A stretch of DNA of 64,000 nt, from the NCBI GenBank assembly GCA_021234155.1, contig JAJEKV010000008.1, positions 11,028,740-11,092,739 of the forward strand, written 5' to 3'. Below the pieces are notes generated by a model. The model saw only the letters and a list, made by a program, of their open reading frames with translations. It was not told the origin of the DNA and ran no database searches. Within the stretch, counting starts at the first letter, position 1, and the number at the start of each line of letters is the position of its first letter. Source of the DNA: Isoetes taiwanensis (lineage: Eukaryota > Streptophyta > Lycopodiopsida > Isoetales > Isoetaceae). Below are positions 20,197 to 31,154 of this stretch, one piece after another. The position numbers and the translations under genes are program-made.

Positions 20197-20858
20197 AATA
20201 TCTGGGACCTCATGAGGGAGAACACATCGTCGAAGGACGGTATCCTTACCCTTTTTGTAAAGATGGCCTGCAACCATGGTGTAGTCACGGACCTCGCGGA
20301 GAAATTGGTGTCGACGGGATTGTCGCTTGGCTTGAGAGAGCGTGGCGTCCTCTGGTGGAAGAGCGCCTGTGAGGAGATACTGCTGAAAGTCGTGGAACCA
20401 ATGTGGTGTTGCCGTGACCAGAAAGAGTTGAGCGTCAGGAAAGGCGTTTGAGACTCCAGTGGAGGGATCATCTGTGTGGATGCGTGAAAGATAATCCGGG
20501 ACAACATGAGATTTGCCTGCCTTATGAACAATTTCAAAAGGTGCAAATTCTTGCAGAAGGAGGACCCAACGAGCAATGCGGCCCGTGGGCGTGGATTTGT
20601 TGATCAAATAAAGGAGGGCTTGGTAGTCAACAAAAAATTTGATCTGACTGCCCAAAAGATAGTGACGGAAGCGTTGGACACAGAAAATTAAACCCAAGGC
20701 TTCACGCTCGGTGGCAGAGTAGTTGCACTCAGCAGAATTGAGTTTCTGGCTGGCGTATCTGTTTGGTTTGTCAGTGTGCGCATCATATTCTTGAGAAATA
20801 ACAGCTCCAATAGCAAACGCCGAGACATCTACATGGACGTGAAAGGGCTTGTCCCATT
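20197..20858 (-). pseudogene. Ty3 RNase H and linker
   Basis: The frame contains HVDVSAFAIGAVISQEYDAH (first catalytic Asp), YASQKLNSAECNYSATEREA (Glu), FFVDYQALLYLINKS (Asp) and HKAGKSHVVPDYLSRI. A linker of about 90 residues follows to PHEVPDI, where the DNA transposon cuts the protein. The rest of the integrase is at 8772-9895. Confidence 0.88.
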
Positions 20859-21193
20859 GAGGAGGAACAAGAAGGGGCCCGAGTAAGCAAGAGCTTCAAC
20901 TGTTGAAAAAGCGATCCGCCTGGGAATTCCAAGCCCAGGTGGATTCATCACCCGTGAGTTTATGAATGGGATCTGCAATGGCTGCAAGTCCAGGAATGAA
21001 GGTGGAGTAATAATTGACCTTACCCAGGAAAGAGCGTGTCTCCTTGATATTGGCTGGTGCGTGAGCCTTGAGCACTGGCCCGATTTTGGCGGGATCCGTG
21101 GTGATACCGCTTTATCGACAACGTGTCCTAAAGAACACTGAAGTGGACGCAAAAGGTGCATTTCTCGGGATTGAGACTAATGCTTGGGACTCA

Positions 21194-22264
21194 TCACATT
21201 TTCGAAAAGACGAGTTCCAATTTATCTAAATGGTCAGCCATGGAACTGTAGGCAGAGAAGTCATCTTGAAAAATTTGTAAGAAGGGATTTTCCTTCATAA
21301 CATCATGAAAAACTGAGAGCATGATGCGTTGAAACGTGGATGGAGAGTTAGATAATCCAAAAGGAACCACCTTGTAGGCAAAAAGTGCCTGCAGGGGTGG
21401 TGAAAGTAGTCTTGAGTTGATCAGATTCTTTGATTGAGATCTGATTGTAGCCAGAAAAACCATCTATGAAGGAGTACATCTCATGTCCAGCAACCTCTTC
21501 CAGAACCTGGTCTGTGAAGGGAAGTGGAAAATGATCACGCTCCGTGGCCTGATTGAGTTTTCGGTAGTCCACGCAAACGCGGATCTTTCCATTGTGTTTG
21601 AGTGCAATGACGATGGGGCTCACCCATTCAGAATGTTTGACCTCATAGATCAAACCTGCAGCAAGGAGTTTGTCAATTTCCGCCTTGACGCGATCACGGT
21701 AATTGGGGTTGAGCCGCATCGCCGTTGCTAAACGGGACGTGCATCAGATTTGGTAGGAATGGTGAGTTCCCCCAAGGCTTTGTTGATCCCCCGAAGATCT
21801 CTGTAGCTCCAGGCGAAAATGTGTTTGAACTTTTTGAAGAGCGTGACGGCCCTGTTACGATAGGGTGTTGGAAGATTTGCAGCAATGCGGACAGGCTGAT
21901 TGTTGCCCACGTCCACAATCTCGACTTTAGGAGTTTGAATATGGGGGATAACTTCCGTGTCCTGGACAATATGAGCAGGAGGTTGAAGCATAACAGGATG
22001 CGTGGCACTCTGCGTGGTGAAAAAGAGAGGTTGCTGAGTTTCATCAAGCAGAGGTTGCTTCATGACAGCATGTACATCTACAGGAGCTGCAGGAGGGTTA
22101 GCATCTGAAAAGTGATCAACACGTTGGATTCGATTGCAAGGAGCCAGGTAAGGGTCAAGCAAAGCAGCCACAGCCTGGTCCTGATCAAGAGTCATTTCTC
22201 CCCAAGGATCAAAGCATATTGTGGTAGGATGACAGAGGCGACTCATGCAGTGGAGCCCGAACAT
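21194..22264 (-). pseudogene. Ty3 reverse transcriptase, frameshifted
   Basis: The order on the minus strand is a long linker (22264-21900), LFKKFKHIFAWSYRDLRGI, AAGLIYEVKHSEWVSPIV, KIRVCVDYRKLNQATERDHF, MYSFIDGFSGYNQISI, VVPFGLSNSPSTFQRIM and FQDDFSAYSS. The catalytic YxDD box is FQDD here. Shifts fall near 21720 and 21400, and the thumb region (21190-20860) is broken over several frames. Confidence 0.88.
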
Positions 22265-22286
22265 GATAGATATTCAGGCGTCCCCT

Positions 22287-23785
22287 TTAAATGTGGTCGG
22301 AGAGAGAGGGTACAGCATGGTCAACGGAAATGATCTTGCCTGTTTCCAAGTCCATGGTGGCATTGAGGTGACCATCGGTGATGACTAACTGATCCGTGGC
22401 CCAGTAATGGATACTCTTGGCCTGGCGGAGAAAAGGTCTGCCGACCAACATTTCATAATCACCTGGATCTTCTCCAGCCTTCCAAATACCAAATTCCAAG
22501 GGGAATCAGAGATCACCAATGTTGATGTGAAGAAGAGGCGTGACGCCTTGAGGTCGCGTGATATGGCCATTGGCCAATTTGATGTCATATGGAGCACGAT
22601 AGAGCTGTTTGATGCCCATTTGTTTGCGGAGTTTATCCGTGATGAGATTGACCGCACTACCTCCGTCAATTTGAACATGATTGACTTGTTGATTGCCCAC
22701 CGTGGCATGTACCGTGGGTGTAGAGGTAGCAACAGCCCCAACCAAAACAGTCGGGAGTGGTAACTGGTCCTTGAGAGCAGGACAGAGTTTCAAAATTGTT
22801 GCCAAACTTAAAGGAATTTTGATTTTTGCCAGTTCCTCTTGGAGTTCCAGAGGTACATGAGAAAAAGGATCTTTGGATCCACAGTCCGGAGGCGTGGTAA
22901 TGAAGCAAAGAACTTCTTTGAGTAGGTCAACCCTGCGGCCGATATTTGGATATGTCTGAGAGCGTGGAGGTTGAGACGTGGAAGGTGCTTCTTGTCTTTG
23001 TTGAGCTCGAGTGGTGGCATGAACATTAGCCAACGTGCGGCCTTCAGCAGCTTGCATGAGGTTCATAATGCTTTGGCGAACTTTAGGCATGACATGCGGC
23101 ATGAGTTTCTCCAAGTCACGTGCAAAGTGAACCTTTTTTTCTTCTTCATGAGGAATGGTGTCGACTGCAAAGGCAGGTTGCGTGCCATTAGGAATAATGG
23201 TTAAGGGGCGTGACGCCCTGGTCTGGCGTGAAACCAAACCAACCCAATTTGATGGCTGGACTGGAGGATTAAGAGCCTGAAAAATTTCTTCCTGTGCTTG
23301 TTGATCCATCTGAGGTTGATTGGCAGGAGCTGGTTGATAGCGTGATTGCTGAGGCGCGCGAGGTGGCTTCCTAAGAACAGGACGCGGGCCTTGTTTGCCA
23401 TTAGCAATCCAGAGTTGGTAAGCCGTGAGGCGGACCGATGTGGTCTGATTGGTGCCAGGAAGCTGCACCTGAACTTGTGGAAGTTGAGGACACGCCGTGG
23501 TGGTATGACCCCATTCTTGACAGTGATAACACTGAGCTTTAGAAGGATCAAAAGGAGGACGTGTGTTGGGTCCCCGTTGTTGCTCCTGTTGCTGATAGAG
23601 TTGATTGGATTGCGCTGCGGTGGTGGTGGTCGCCGATATTGCGAGCATTGTTGCTGCGTTGTTGTTTGCACTTGATAAACCGGTTTGTTTTGGGGCGGTG
23701 TAGGATGAGTGCGAGTGCACTCTTCCGTGGCATGATTGCACATGTTGCATCTTTTACAATGAGGCGGCCATTGGTGGAGTTGCAC
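22287..23785 (-). pseudogene. Ty3 gag C-terminus and aspartic protease
   Basis: CCHC knuckles occur as CHICKYQGHLANEC (upstream frame), CKRCNMCNHATEEC and CYHCQEWGHTTTAC. The protease active site reads VQIDGGSAVNLIT, with the usual DSG as DGG, and its C-terminal part has MLVGRPFLRQAKS (22499-22287). A shift lies near 22500. Pro/Gln-rich linkers separate the domains. Confidence 0.82.
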
Positions 23786-24855
23786 TCATTCGCCAAGTGG
23801 CCTTGATATTTGCAGATATGGCACGGATCCGGACCAGACCGCGGATTGGCGTGTTGAGGTTGTTTCTTGAACCTGCGTGGAACCATGACGGGTGGAATGA
23901 AAGGGAGCTCCCAAGAGCCACGCCACGGGGAGGAAACATTGACTGAGTGATTGACAAGATCGATAGCCTGCTCCAAAGTCTTCGGACGCGGTATTCATCA
24001 TGAGGCGGATATGGAGGAAGTCCTTGGAGAAACCGGACCAAGATCCGCTCTGTGTGGGGTACTCCTTGAGTTTGCCGAAAGCGAGAATGTGAAGACGATC
24101 CGCAAAAATCGAGGCGGACTCGTGGGCTCTTGTTGAAGGTCATTGAGTTGCTTGAGATGAAGTTGATCATCATCCGTGGTCCCATAGTGAGAAAGAAAAG
24201 CAGTTCTCATTTCTGACCAATCTTGTTTCCAGTGGCTTTTGTTGGACATGAGCCATTGATGAGGAGAGCCACGCAGGGTGGTGGAAAAGATGTGGAATTT
24301 CAGTTGAGGTTGTGCATGACCATTCAGGACAGCCAGAGCCTCAAATTCTTCCATGTGGGCCTGAGCACCTTGTTCTAAGGGTTTGCCTTTCGTGTTGCCA
24401 AAGGTGGGATAAGTCAGCTTAAGGGTCTGAAAGGTAGAGGTGAAAGTGCTTGGCTGGACAGGAACTGGATAGGGATTATATTGAGGTGGAGTTGGTGGTG
24501 GCATGGTGCCTGAAAGACCTTGATGACGGGGTGACTGCGGGGGAGGTACTGAAGGTGCCTGAGCATTGGTTTTGAGGTCGGTAAGGTTGTAAACAGGAAG
24601 AGTGGTGGGAAATGTAGGGAAGGGAAATTCCTGGGGAGGCGCAAAAGAGACATGTGGATATCCCTGCCCACCCGGTGGAGATGATGGTTGTGAAGGCAGA
24701 GGCGTATGGCCAGAAGAATGATGGATGTTGGCATGTTCGGGGGTATGAAAGTAAGGTTGAGAAGGTGGAGCCTGATAGGGCTCCTGATAATGATGAGGTG
24801 ACTGAGGCTGTGAGCAATGTTTGCACGCTTGAGGTGGGGAATTTGGACGAGACAT
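23786..24855 (-). pseudogene. Ty3 gag N-terminal and capsid region
   Basis: The start ATG is at 24855 (MSRPNSPPQACKHCS). About 150 residues of Pro/Gln/His-rich sequence precede the retrotransposon-gag domain (FHIFSTTLRGSPHQWLMSNK, DWSEMRTAFLSHYGTT). Shifts near 24100 and 24000 break the C-terminal part. It makes the capsid shell in an active element. Confidence 0.8.
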
Positions 24856-25039
24856 GACACGAGGGGTGGGTGGCGCCGACTGAGCCCTAGACCGAATGTG
24901 GCCTCCCTCAATGATCCATACATATCACTTAACAACTTCCCCGTCCGCCGATGACGCCCAAGCGCAGACGCCACCGGGAAAGAAGTTCTTCAGCGCGTGA
25001 AGTTTCGGACCGACATGGCGGATGAAGAAAGGAAAAGCG

Positions 25040-25066
25040 AATCATCCCGCATCATCGGGCGCTTAG
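25040..25066 (-). other. Possible degenerate primer-binding site
   Basis: On the minus strand the bases just after the 5' LTR read CTAAGCGCCCGATGATGCGG. GCGCCCGA recalls the tRNA-Lys complement (TGGCGCCCGAAC), but the leading TGG is lost. The match is weak. Confidence 0.25.
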
Positions 25067-25666
25067 TGTTTGGGGGTCGGATCGGGGAACTCCCCGCAAG
25101 ACAACCCTCTCGCGGAGGACCCGTGGATCTAACAGAGAATCCGGGGACTATGTCACGCGGGATTTGCAAGAAGAAAACAAGAAGAAGAAAACAGTAACAA
25201 AAGAGAACAATGAGAGGAAAATGATAAGCTTCCTTGATATCAATGATGAACATACATGAGCTCTCTTGAATCGAGAGAAGACCGAAAAAGAGACAAGACT
25301 CAAAACTCATCTAAAACTCATGTGCTAGCTCTACTCATATATATAGTACAATGGCCTTTGGCCCAATATAGACACTCGACCGATCGGTGCCCGACTCTCG
25401 GAAGGAGGCCTGATTTGCAGGATTGAATGCTGGCGGTGCCTCTTGAAGTGCCTAGAATCACGCTGACGCTGACACGGGCGGTGACGGGCCGTCACTTGTC
25501 TGAGCGGCGCCTCTTGGTAGCAGACCCAGGCTTTGACTGCGTGGTCTGCTGCTTGGTCTTTTGCTGGGCTTTTGACGGCTGACCCGTGCCTGTCTGTGGA
25601 TCCTTGAGCTTGACCTGGTCCGTCGTATGCATGAATAGTCCTGTACCAGGAGGCACAGGACTAACA
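25067..25666 (-). repeat. 5' LTR of the Ty3 element
   Basis: It has the same TG..CA limits and content as 4228-4826. On the minus strand it starts TGTTAGTCCTGTGCCTCC. Confidence 0.9.
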
Positions 25667-26235
25667 GGGACTTTAACATAGACTCCTCTAGAGCCTTGTA
25701 GTTAGTTGCTTGAGGCCAAGAATGTTGTTAGTAGGTCCTTGTGAAGGAGATTTAGTGGTATAAAGGTAGGCAGTCTGGGTAGTTAGACAGGGCAGGGTCC
25801 CTTATTTTAAAGTGCCATAACTCTCTTCAGGAAGCTCGGAATTGGAAAAGTTTTGTTCTATTGCGTCGGGGACCCCCGAATTAGCTTAGGATACCCTTTG
25901 GTTGGCTAGAAATGGTAAGCAGATGGCCCGAGATCCAAAATCGGTGCATTTGGGTAAAAACAAGTTTCTTTCACGATTTTAAAGGCCAAAATACCCAAGT
26001 CCGCCGGTTTGACCGGACGTTGACCTTTTTTATAAAAAAAAAAAAAATTTAAGAGGCGGGATTTTGGACGCGGACGTTTCTAGGGTTTTCTCGCATTTGT
26101 TTTTTTAGGGTTTTCGCTTACTAAGCTGTCCGCCGACCGCCATAGCCACCGAAGCTGTCCGTACCTCTTCCGCCAACCCCCTTTGTGCTGCCATAGCCGC
26201 CTTGCTTACAGTCTCCGGACGCTTGCACCGCTACA
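25667..26235. other. Intergenic and 5' leader, telo-box motifs
   Basis: There is no gene in the first 350 bp. A run of 14 A lies at about 26033-26046. TCTAGGGTTTTC (26079-26090) and TTTAGGGTTTTCG (26104-26116) are telo-box-like motifs (AAACCCTA on the other strand), frequent in 5' regions of plant histone and translation genes. They precede the histone-H3 fusion gene. Confidence 0.5.
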
Positions 26236-26780
26236 TTGTGGAGAGATGGCGAGAACCAAGGGACTAAGAGCTATGCTACCTGTAACATCTCTCAACTCTT
26301 TGTTGCGCTTGGAGACAATATTAGCGACACAGATAAAGGCCCTGAGAAAGTCGAGCTCCTCTTAGAACAGCTCGTCCTAAGGTTCATTGAGGGCGACCGC
26401 ATACCATACCCCATCTTTCACCTTAAAGAGAGATTCCTGTTTAAGCTCAACGCCGAAGGGCAGACTTATACCTTAGTAGAGCAGGAGGATCAAACTTTGA
26501 CTCTAGTCAAGTATTATCCCGCAGACATGGCCCAAGAAGCTGCGGATGCCGAAGCTCAGCAGAAAGCCGCACGGATAATGGGGATGGCTCACGAGGAAGA
26601 TCTCAGACAGACAGCTCGTGCAGACCCGGCTGCTAGAGGTCGGGAATATCAGTATTTGGGACGGGGAAGAGCCATATGTCGGCGCCTTAATTTTGCAATA
26701 CCCCTGTACTATTATGATGAGGACGCCCAGATTTTCATCTGGGAAGATGTTTCCCATCGTTTCCGCAGGAGGTTCTGCAG
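26236..26780 (+). CDS. N-terminal part of the H3-fusion gene
   Basis: An open frame (to 26895 if not shifted) reads [79 protein letters not shown] and [16 protein letters not shown]. Composition and codon use match the next frame, which continues sensibly ([13 protein letters not shown]) from about 26760. So a 1-nt shift at about 26740-26765 links the two into one gene of about 400 residues. An ATG at 26246 in the third frame reads MARTKG, identical at five residues to the start of histone H3. The domain itself is unknown. Confidence 0.5.
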
Positions 26781-26795
26781 GAAATTGAGTTTGAT

Positions 26796-27479
26796 ATGGC
26801 GGCCCGGCCTGATCGATACGTTGCAGAGATTCGTAGAAGGACAGAAGTGCGCCTCCTACGTGAGCAGCATGCAGAGCTGGAGGCAGCTCGGTTAGCCGAG
26901 GAGCAGGCTCGGAAAGCTGCCGAGGAAGTCGCCAGATCTACTGAAGAGGCAGCGAAACTAGTAGCAGAGGCTGATACTCGGGTTGAGGAGCCCGTTAACC
27001 GTTTCTACCGGCGGAAGAGGAAGACCACCAGCCCGACTCGCTTGGGGCCACAATACAAGACCAGACTCCAGGTGATGGGTGGGGTTGCAAAGAAGAAAGG
27101 GGACACTCGAAGAGACACCTTAGTTGAGCGAGCCCGAGGGGGAAAGTCACTTCCTCTTGTTCCCCCTCCTCGACCGAGGAAGCCCCACCGGTTTAAGGCC
27201 GGGACCGTGGCCTTGCAGGAAATCCGCAAATATCAGAAGTCCGCGGAGCTTCTCATCAGGAAGTTGCTATTTCAGCGCCTTGTTCGGGAGATCGCACAGA
27301 AATTCAAGACCGACCTTAGGTTCCAGACTCATGCCATATTAGCCCTTCAGGAAGCAGTTGAGGATTATCTGGTCGCGCTTCTTGGTGACGCAAACCTTTG
27401 CGCCATACATGCCAAGCATGTGACCATTATGCCCAAGGATTTGGCCTTGGCACGAAGGATACGTGGGGAGAGGCCCTAG
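26796..27479 (+). CDS. Coiled-coil protein with C-terminal histone H3 fold
   Basis: The frame is 227 residues. Residues 1-65 are a charged Ala/Glu/Arg coiled coil. Residues 66-128 are a basic linker ([37 protein letters not shown]). Residues 129-227 are a full H3 core: [76 protein letters not shown], ending RRIRGERP. The core has the same length as canonical H3 (residue 37 to the end), with about four fifths identity by my hand comparison. It has His and Leu at the H3.3-type positions 87 and 90. Lys56 and Lys79 are kept; Pro66 is Leu. The regulatory N-terminal tail (ARTKQTARKS..) is replaced. Loop 1 is not lengthened, so this is not a typical CENH3. It could be a chimeric retrogene or a specialised nucleosome protein. 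Confidence 0.85.
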   Translation: MAARPDRYVAEIRRRTEVRLLREQHAELEAARLAEEQARKAAEEVARSTEEAAKLVAEADTRVEEPVNRFYRRKRKTTSPTRLGPQYKTRLQVMGGVAKKKGDTRRDTLVERARGGKSLPLVPPPRPRKPHRFKAGTVALQEIRKYQKSAELLIRKLLFQRLVREIAQKFKTDLRFQTHAILALQEAVEDYLVALLGDANLCAIHAKHVTIMPKDLALARRIRGERP

Positions 27480-27795
27480 ATTTCCCCATTTTTGTAATAT
27501 ATGTTGTATCTTTTGTATATCCAGTTTTGTGATTAATGTAATATGTTTTCTTAACAGGGTGTTTTACTACTTCATCTGCATGCAACCAACACATACAAAA
27601 CTCCAGTTCAAAAAAAAAAAAACAACAACAACAACAACTTTTCAATAATAGAAATAATAATAAAGTAATTCACTTTAGGGAATATTCCCTTTTAAAGGTC
27701 TCATTTTTTTGAAACGTATCCCTTTCCTTTTAGGGTTTCAAATATTGTGCAAAGCTCCTCCCTTTTCTTCTCCTCCTCCTTTTCCCAGAATCACT
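27480..27795 (+). promoter_or_regulatory. 3' region of the H3 gene and leader of the next gene
   Basis: T-rich and TGTAAT-containing sequence follows the TAG. An A tract merging into (CAA)n lies at about 27609-27640. TTTTAGGGTTTC at 27728-27739 is a telo-box-like motif about 60 bp before the next ATG, as in the gene upstream. Confidence 0.45.
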
Positions 27796-28188
27796 ATGGA
27801 TCATGTCCAGCGCCAGCAATGGTACCACGATGGTGAGCAATGGGATCCTGATGTTCCCTTCGTGCATCTCCATCCCTACTTGTCACAAGAGGTGGATCTC
27901 ATCGCCAATATGGAGGCCCATCCCGTTTATGCCGACTTCTTGGAGTTCTATATCCAAGAGATGGTGCCCCAGTGCACTCCGTATGGCAACCCTCCTCAGC
28001 TTTACCTCCACAGATCCGTCCTTGTGCAGATGCTTGGGGATGACCGCCATGCCGAAGATACACTTAGGGGTATTCGGTGCCGTGCTAGGCATGCTCCTAT
28101 TCTTCAGCTTGGACGACAGCAGACCTATTTTGAGGTCCGCTTTGCATTGACCATTCTTATGGACCAATATGTGGACCATTCTTTATGA
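27796..28188 (+). CDS. Unknown single-exon protein, 130 residues
   Basis: The start MDHVQRQQWYHDGEQWDPDV was chosen because it follows a pyrimidine-rich leader with a telo-box. The in-frame upstream extension (from 27709) reads like untranslated leader. Later parts include SQEVDLIANMEAHPVYADFL, YIQEMVPQCTPYGNPPQLYL and FALTILMDQYVDHSL. It is acidic and aromatic-rich, with no signal peptide or membrane segment. It lies downstream of the H3-fusion gene on the same strand with a similar leader, so both may come from one duplicated or TE-borne unit. The function is unknown. Confidence 0.45.
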   Translation: MDHVQRQQWYHDGEQWDPDVPFVHLHPYLSQEVDLIANMEAHPVYADFLEFYIQEMVPQCTPYGNPPQLYLHRSVLVQMLGDDRHAEDTLRGIRCRARHAPILQLGRQQTYFEVRFALTILMDQYVDHSL

Positions 28189-28365
28189 CGAATATATCTT
28201 AAGCCATCATTATAAAAAAGAAATCTTCTATTATAGCAAATATATGGCATGATAGCCTCCGAACATATTCATAATAAAGTAGCTAAAACAATAGTGTTTA
28301 AAACATTAATTTCATGACAATGCTTTAATCAACTTAGCTGAACGTAAAATCAGCCCCTAGTACCA

Positions 28366-29940
28366 ATGTACCTTGGGCACAAAGGCCGTTTACAAGAAGT
28401 CAAGGCAATATTGAGTCTGAAACAAGTGCAACAGCTCATCAATGCAATTTTGCCAATATTTATGAACCCCATTTCATTTGAAGATGCTAGACATTCTAAG
28501 GAATGGAAGGGCGCAATGGATGAGGAGTATAAATCCATAGTAGTCAACAATACATGGGAATTGGTGTCAGGACCAAAGGATAGAAACGTCATTGGATGTA
28601 AATGGGTCTATAAGCTAAAGTATAATGCAGATGGGATTGTTCAACGGCACAAAGCCAGGCTGGTGGCAAAAGATTTTGCTCAAGGAGAAGGGGAAGATTA
28701 CTTAGACGCCTATGCTCCAGTAGCCAAAATGGAAATAGTGAGGTTAGCCATATCGCTTGCAGCTCAATTTGGATGGAAGTTGTATCAACTTGATGTAAAA
28801 AGCGCTTTCTTGAACGGAGAGCTCAAGGAGTTGGCCTATTTGGAGCAACCAACCGGATACAGGCACGAAGGTAACAATTTTGTTTGCAAACTGAACAAAG
28901 CATTATATGGGCTAAAACAGTCATCTCGGGCTTGGTATTCCAAGCTTGATAGTTACTTGTTGAACAAAAACTTTGTAAGAAGCAGTGCAGATTCTAGTCT
29001 CTATGTTAACATGATGGGATGATATTACTTTGATCGTAGTATATGTAGATGATCTCATTGTCTCGGCAGTTCTCTCAAATTGATTCAACATGAGATAAAA
29101 CAATTTGGAGAGTTCTTTGACATGACAAATCTTGGAGAGTTACACTACTTCTTGGGCATTGAAGTGCAAAAAGCCGCCAATGGAATCTTTATCTGTCAGA
29201 AAAAGTATGCTCCAGGTTTACTAAGGAAATTTCATATGGGGACTGCTAAACCAGCTTCGCCAATGGAAGTTGGCATTAAACTTTCTTCTCATAAAATAGG
29301 CGCAAAATTATGTGATGCAACACTCTACAGGGAATTAGTAGGAAGCTTGAACTATCTCAGTGAGACCAGACCTGATATATCATTTGTTGTAGGAGTATTG
29401 AGTAGATTTTTGGCTAATCTTACTCAAACACATTGGATTGCTGCTAAGAGAGTGCTAAGATACATCAAGGGAACACATGATTTTGGTATTTTGTATGAAT
29501 CAAATAATCAGCTTGATGTAGTTGGATACACAGACTCTGATATGGCTGGTTGTATGGATACGAGAAGATCCACAAGTGGTTATGCATTCTCAATTGGAAA
29601 CGGTATTGTAACTTGGAAAAATTAGCACTGCTGAAGCAGAATATAAAGGTTGTAGCATTGCAGCATGTGAATCCGTTTGGATTCAAAAATTCATGGAAGC
29701 AATTGGGATCCATGACAACAGGCCCACTTGCATTTTCACTTATAATATGAGCAGCATATGCATTGCAAACAATCCTGTTTTTCATGGCAGAACTAAGCAC
29801 ATTGAGACTACCTACCATTTTGTACGAGAAAAAGTTGAGAATGGAGAAATTGATACCTAATACTGCAGGTCAGAAGATCAAATTGCAGATATTTTCACAA
29901 AGCCATTAGGAAAAGCCATGTTTGAAGCTTAACATTGTAA
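28366..29940 (+). mobile_element. Truncated Ty1/copia remnant (RT and RNase H)
   Basis: Reverse transcriptase: EWKGAMDEEYKSIVVNNTWE, RLVAKDFAQGEGEDYLDAYA, QLDVKSAFLNGELKE, LNKALYGLKQSSRAWY. A frameshift precedes VYVDDLIV (about 29040-29060). RNase H: GYTDSDMAGCMDTRRSTSGY, then a break, TAEAEYKG, KHIETTYHFVREK and DIFTKPLG near 29890-29915. Gag, protease and integrase are absent and no LTR is evident. At least four frame breaks show an old relic. Confidence 0.85.
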
Positions 29941-30439
29941 CTTAACTTTGTACCCCATGGGACATTTTATATTAGTCCGTGGGGCCCTCATTTTTTATCT
30001 TTTTCTCTATTTGTCACCCAACATGAGGACGTGGCACATATATATGTACCATCTTATGAGTTAGTGTAACACACAAGTTTCTTGCTCCTCCTTTGTTACT
30101 TGCTGGATCTCCTTCTCTCTCCATAGTATTTTGCTGTTCAGATCATCTTCTCCACTCAACAACCTCTGCTAAGGCCGATAAATTGGCACAGACAATGAAA
30201 TCAACTACATCAGTTACTTGATTTGGTTTTGTGCCTTGTACTTGCATTTGTGGAATAGGTGCAGACCCTTTCTAAGACATATATGATGGGAATGACTGAA
30301 ACCAAAGCTCTCTATGTAACGAATCAAGGAAATGTAACTTCTTTCAGGCTCTTCTTAACATCATCTAAGCTCTTACAATTTAGCCCCCAGTGCAGGATCT
30401 ATTTCAAGCTGGTCGCTTGGGATGGCCGTAAATCTACTT
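29941..30439. other. No gene seen
   Basis: The 3' flank of the copia remnant. It may include part of a 3' LTR, but no paired copy is present to define it. Confidence 0.3.
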
Positions 30440-30810
30440 CAGGATGTGGTTAACCTGGAAACATGTCCGGGTTAACCATTGCTACTCAATTTCAAGCTCA
30501 AAAGTCAATGGTTTCTGCATGTTTTTTCACTGATCTTTCTTGATCCGTGCTCAAATCATCTGCTCTCTTGATAGAATGAGGTTTCTAGGGGTTGACAATG
30601 CGATTCCAATGGTGTTTGCACTGGATTAAACCGTTCAAGAAGCTGATTGCAAGCTCTATTCAAAGATCAACATGCCAAAACACAGTCCCACGCTCAGTTC
30701 ACCGCGTGGTTATCCGACGAAAAAAACAGTGGTTAGCTTGGACAAAAGTGTGGTAATCTCGGACATAACAGTGGTTAACCCGGACATATGTCCGGGTTTA
30801 CCACATCCTG
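30440..30810. mobile_element. MITE with about 38-bp inverted ends
   Basis: The left end starts AGGATGTGGTTAACCTGGAA. The right end, read inward, starts AGGATGTGGTAAACCCGGAC. Both go on to ATGTCCGGGTTAACC. Near the right end, four short direct repeats of the type AGTGGTTARCYYGGACA run up to the palindrome CCCGGACATATGTCCGGG (30779-30796). Length is about 370 bp. I could not settle the target duplication. Confidence 0.65.
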
Positions 30811-30883
30811 GAGTATACGGCGTTCCAGTAGCTTGCTATAAAGGCATGTAATGATTTACCGTCTTTTAGTGCTTGTAGATAGA

Positions 30884-31093
30884 ACATGCATTAAGGATGG
30901 CCATAAAAATGATCCTCTTTGGCATTATAATGCTCAACTGCATCTGCCAGAAAAGCAGAAGAAGAGCTTTTCTGTATCCTGCAACCATAGCGCCCATAAG
31001 GAAAATACTTCTATGATGTGTCTTATGAAAGATGTGCATGCATCCTCCAAATTGTGGCAGAACCCAATGTTAACTCAAATTCTAAGCCACTAA
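30884..31093 (+). CDS. Possible exon, unknown
   Basis: After acceptor TGCTTGTAG, a frame reads TCIKDGHKNDPLWHYNAQLH and QKKSFSVSCNHSAHKENTSM, to a stop at 31093. It is rich in His and Cys. There is no family match and no partner exon, so this is weak. Confidence 0.2.
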   Translation, partial: TCIKDGHKNDPLWHYNAQLHLPEKQKKSFSVSCNHSAHKENTSMMCLMKDVHASSKLWQNPMLTQILSH

Positions 31094-31154
31094 GACAATG
31101 TGTGCATAATTTTTTGACCATAACAAGCACCTCATATGAAGAAACATAACCATG

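Larger units (their letters stand above)
4228..25666 (-). mobile_element. Ty3/gypsy retrotransposon, Tat/Athila-like, interrupted
   Basis: LTRs lie at 4228-4826 and 25067-25666, both TGTTTGGGG to ACTAACA on the plus strand. Read on the minus strand the order is 5' LTR, gag, protease, RT, RNase H, integrase, extra ORF, polypurine tract, 3' LTR. There is no chromodomain, and the long ORF after integrase is typical of Tat/Athila lineages. Without the inserted DNA transposon the element is about 11.1 kb. The LTRs differ by numerous substitutions and small indels, and the ORFs carry many frameshifts and stops, so it is old and inactive. No clear target-site duplication is seen (GCCAG left, GGGAC right), perhaps because of recombination with the fragment at 3995-4227. 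Confidence 0.9.

Noticed and set aside
24414-24974. Second and third minus frames over gag
   Set aside because: They are shadows of the Pro/Gln-rich gag frame, which carries the recognisable capsid motif.
26796-27479. H3 domain as a centromeric CENH3
   Set aside because: Loop 1 is not lengthened, the core is too close to canonical H3, and H3.3-type residues are present.
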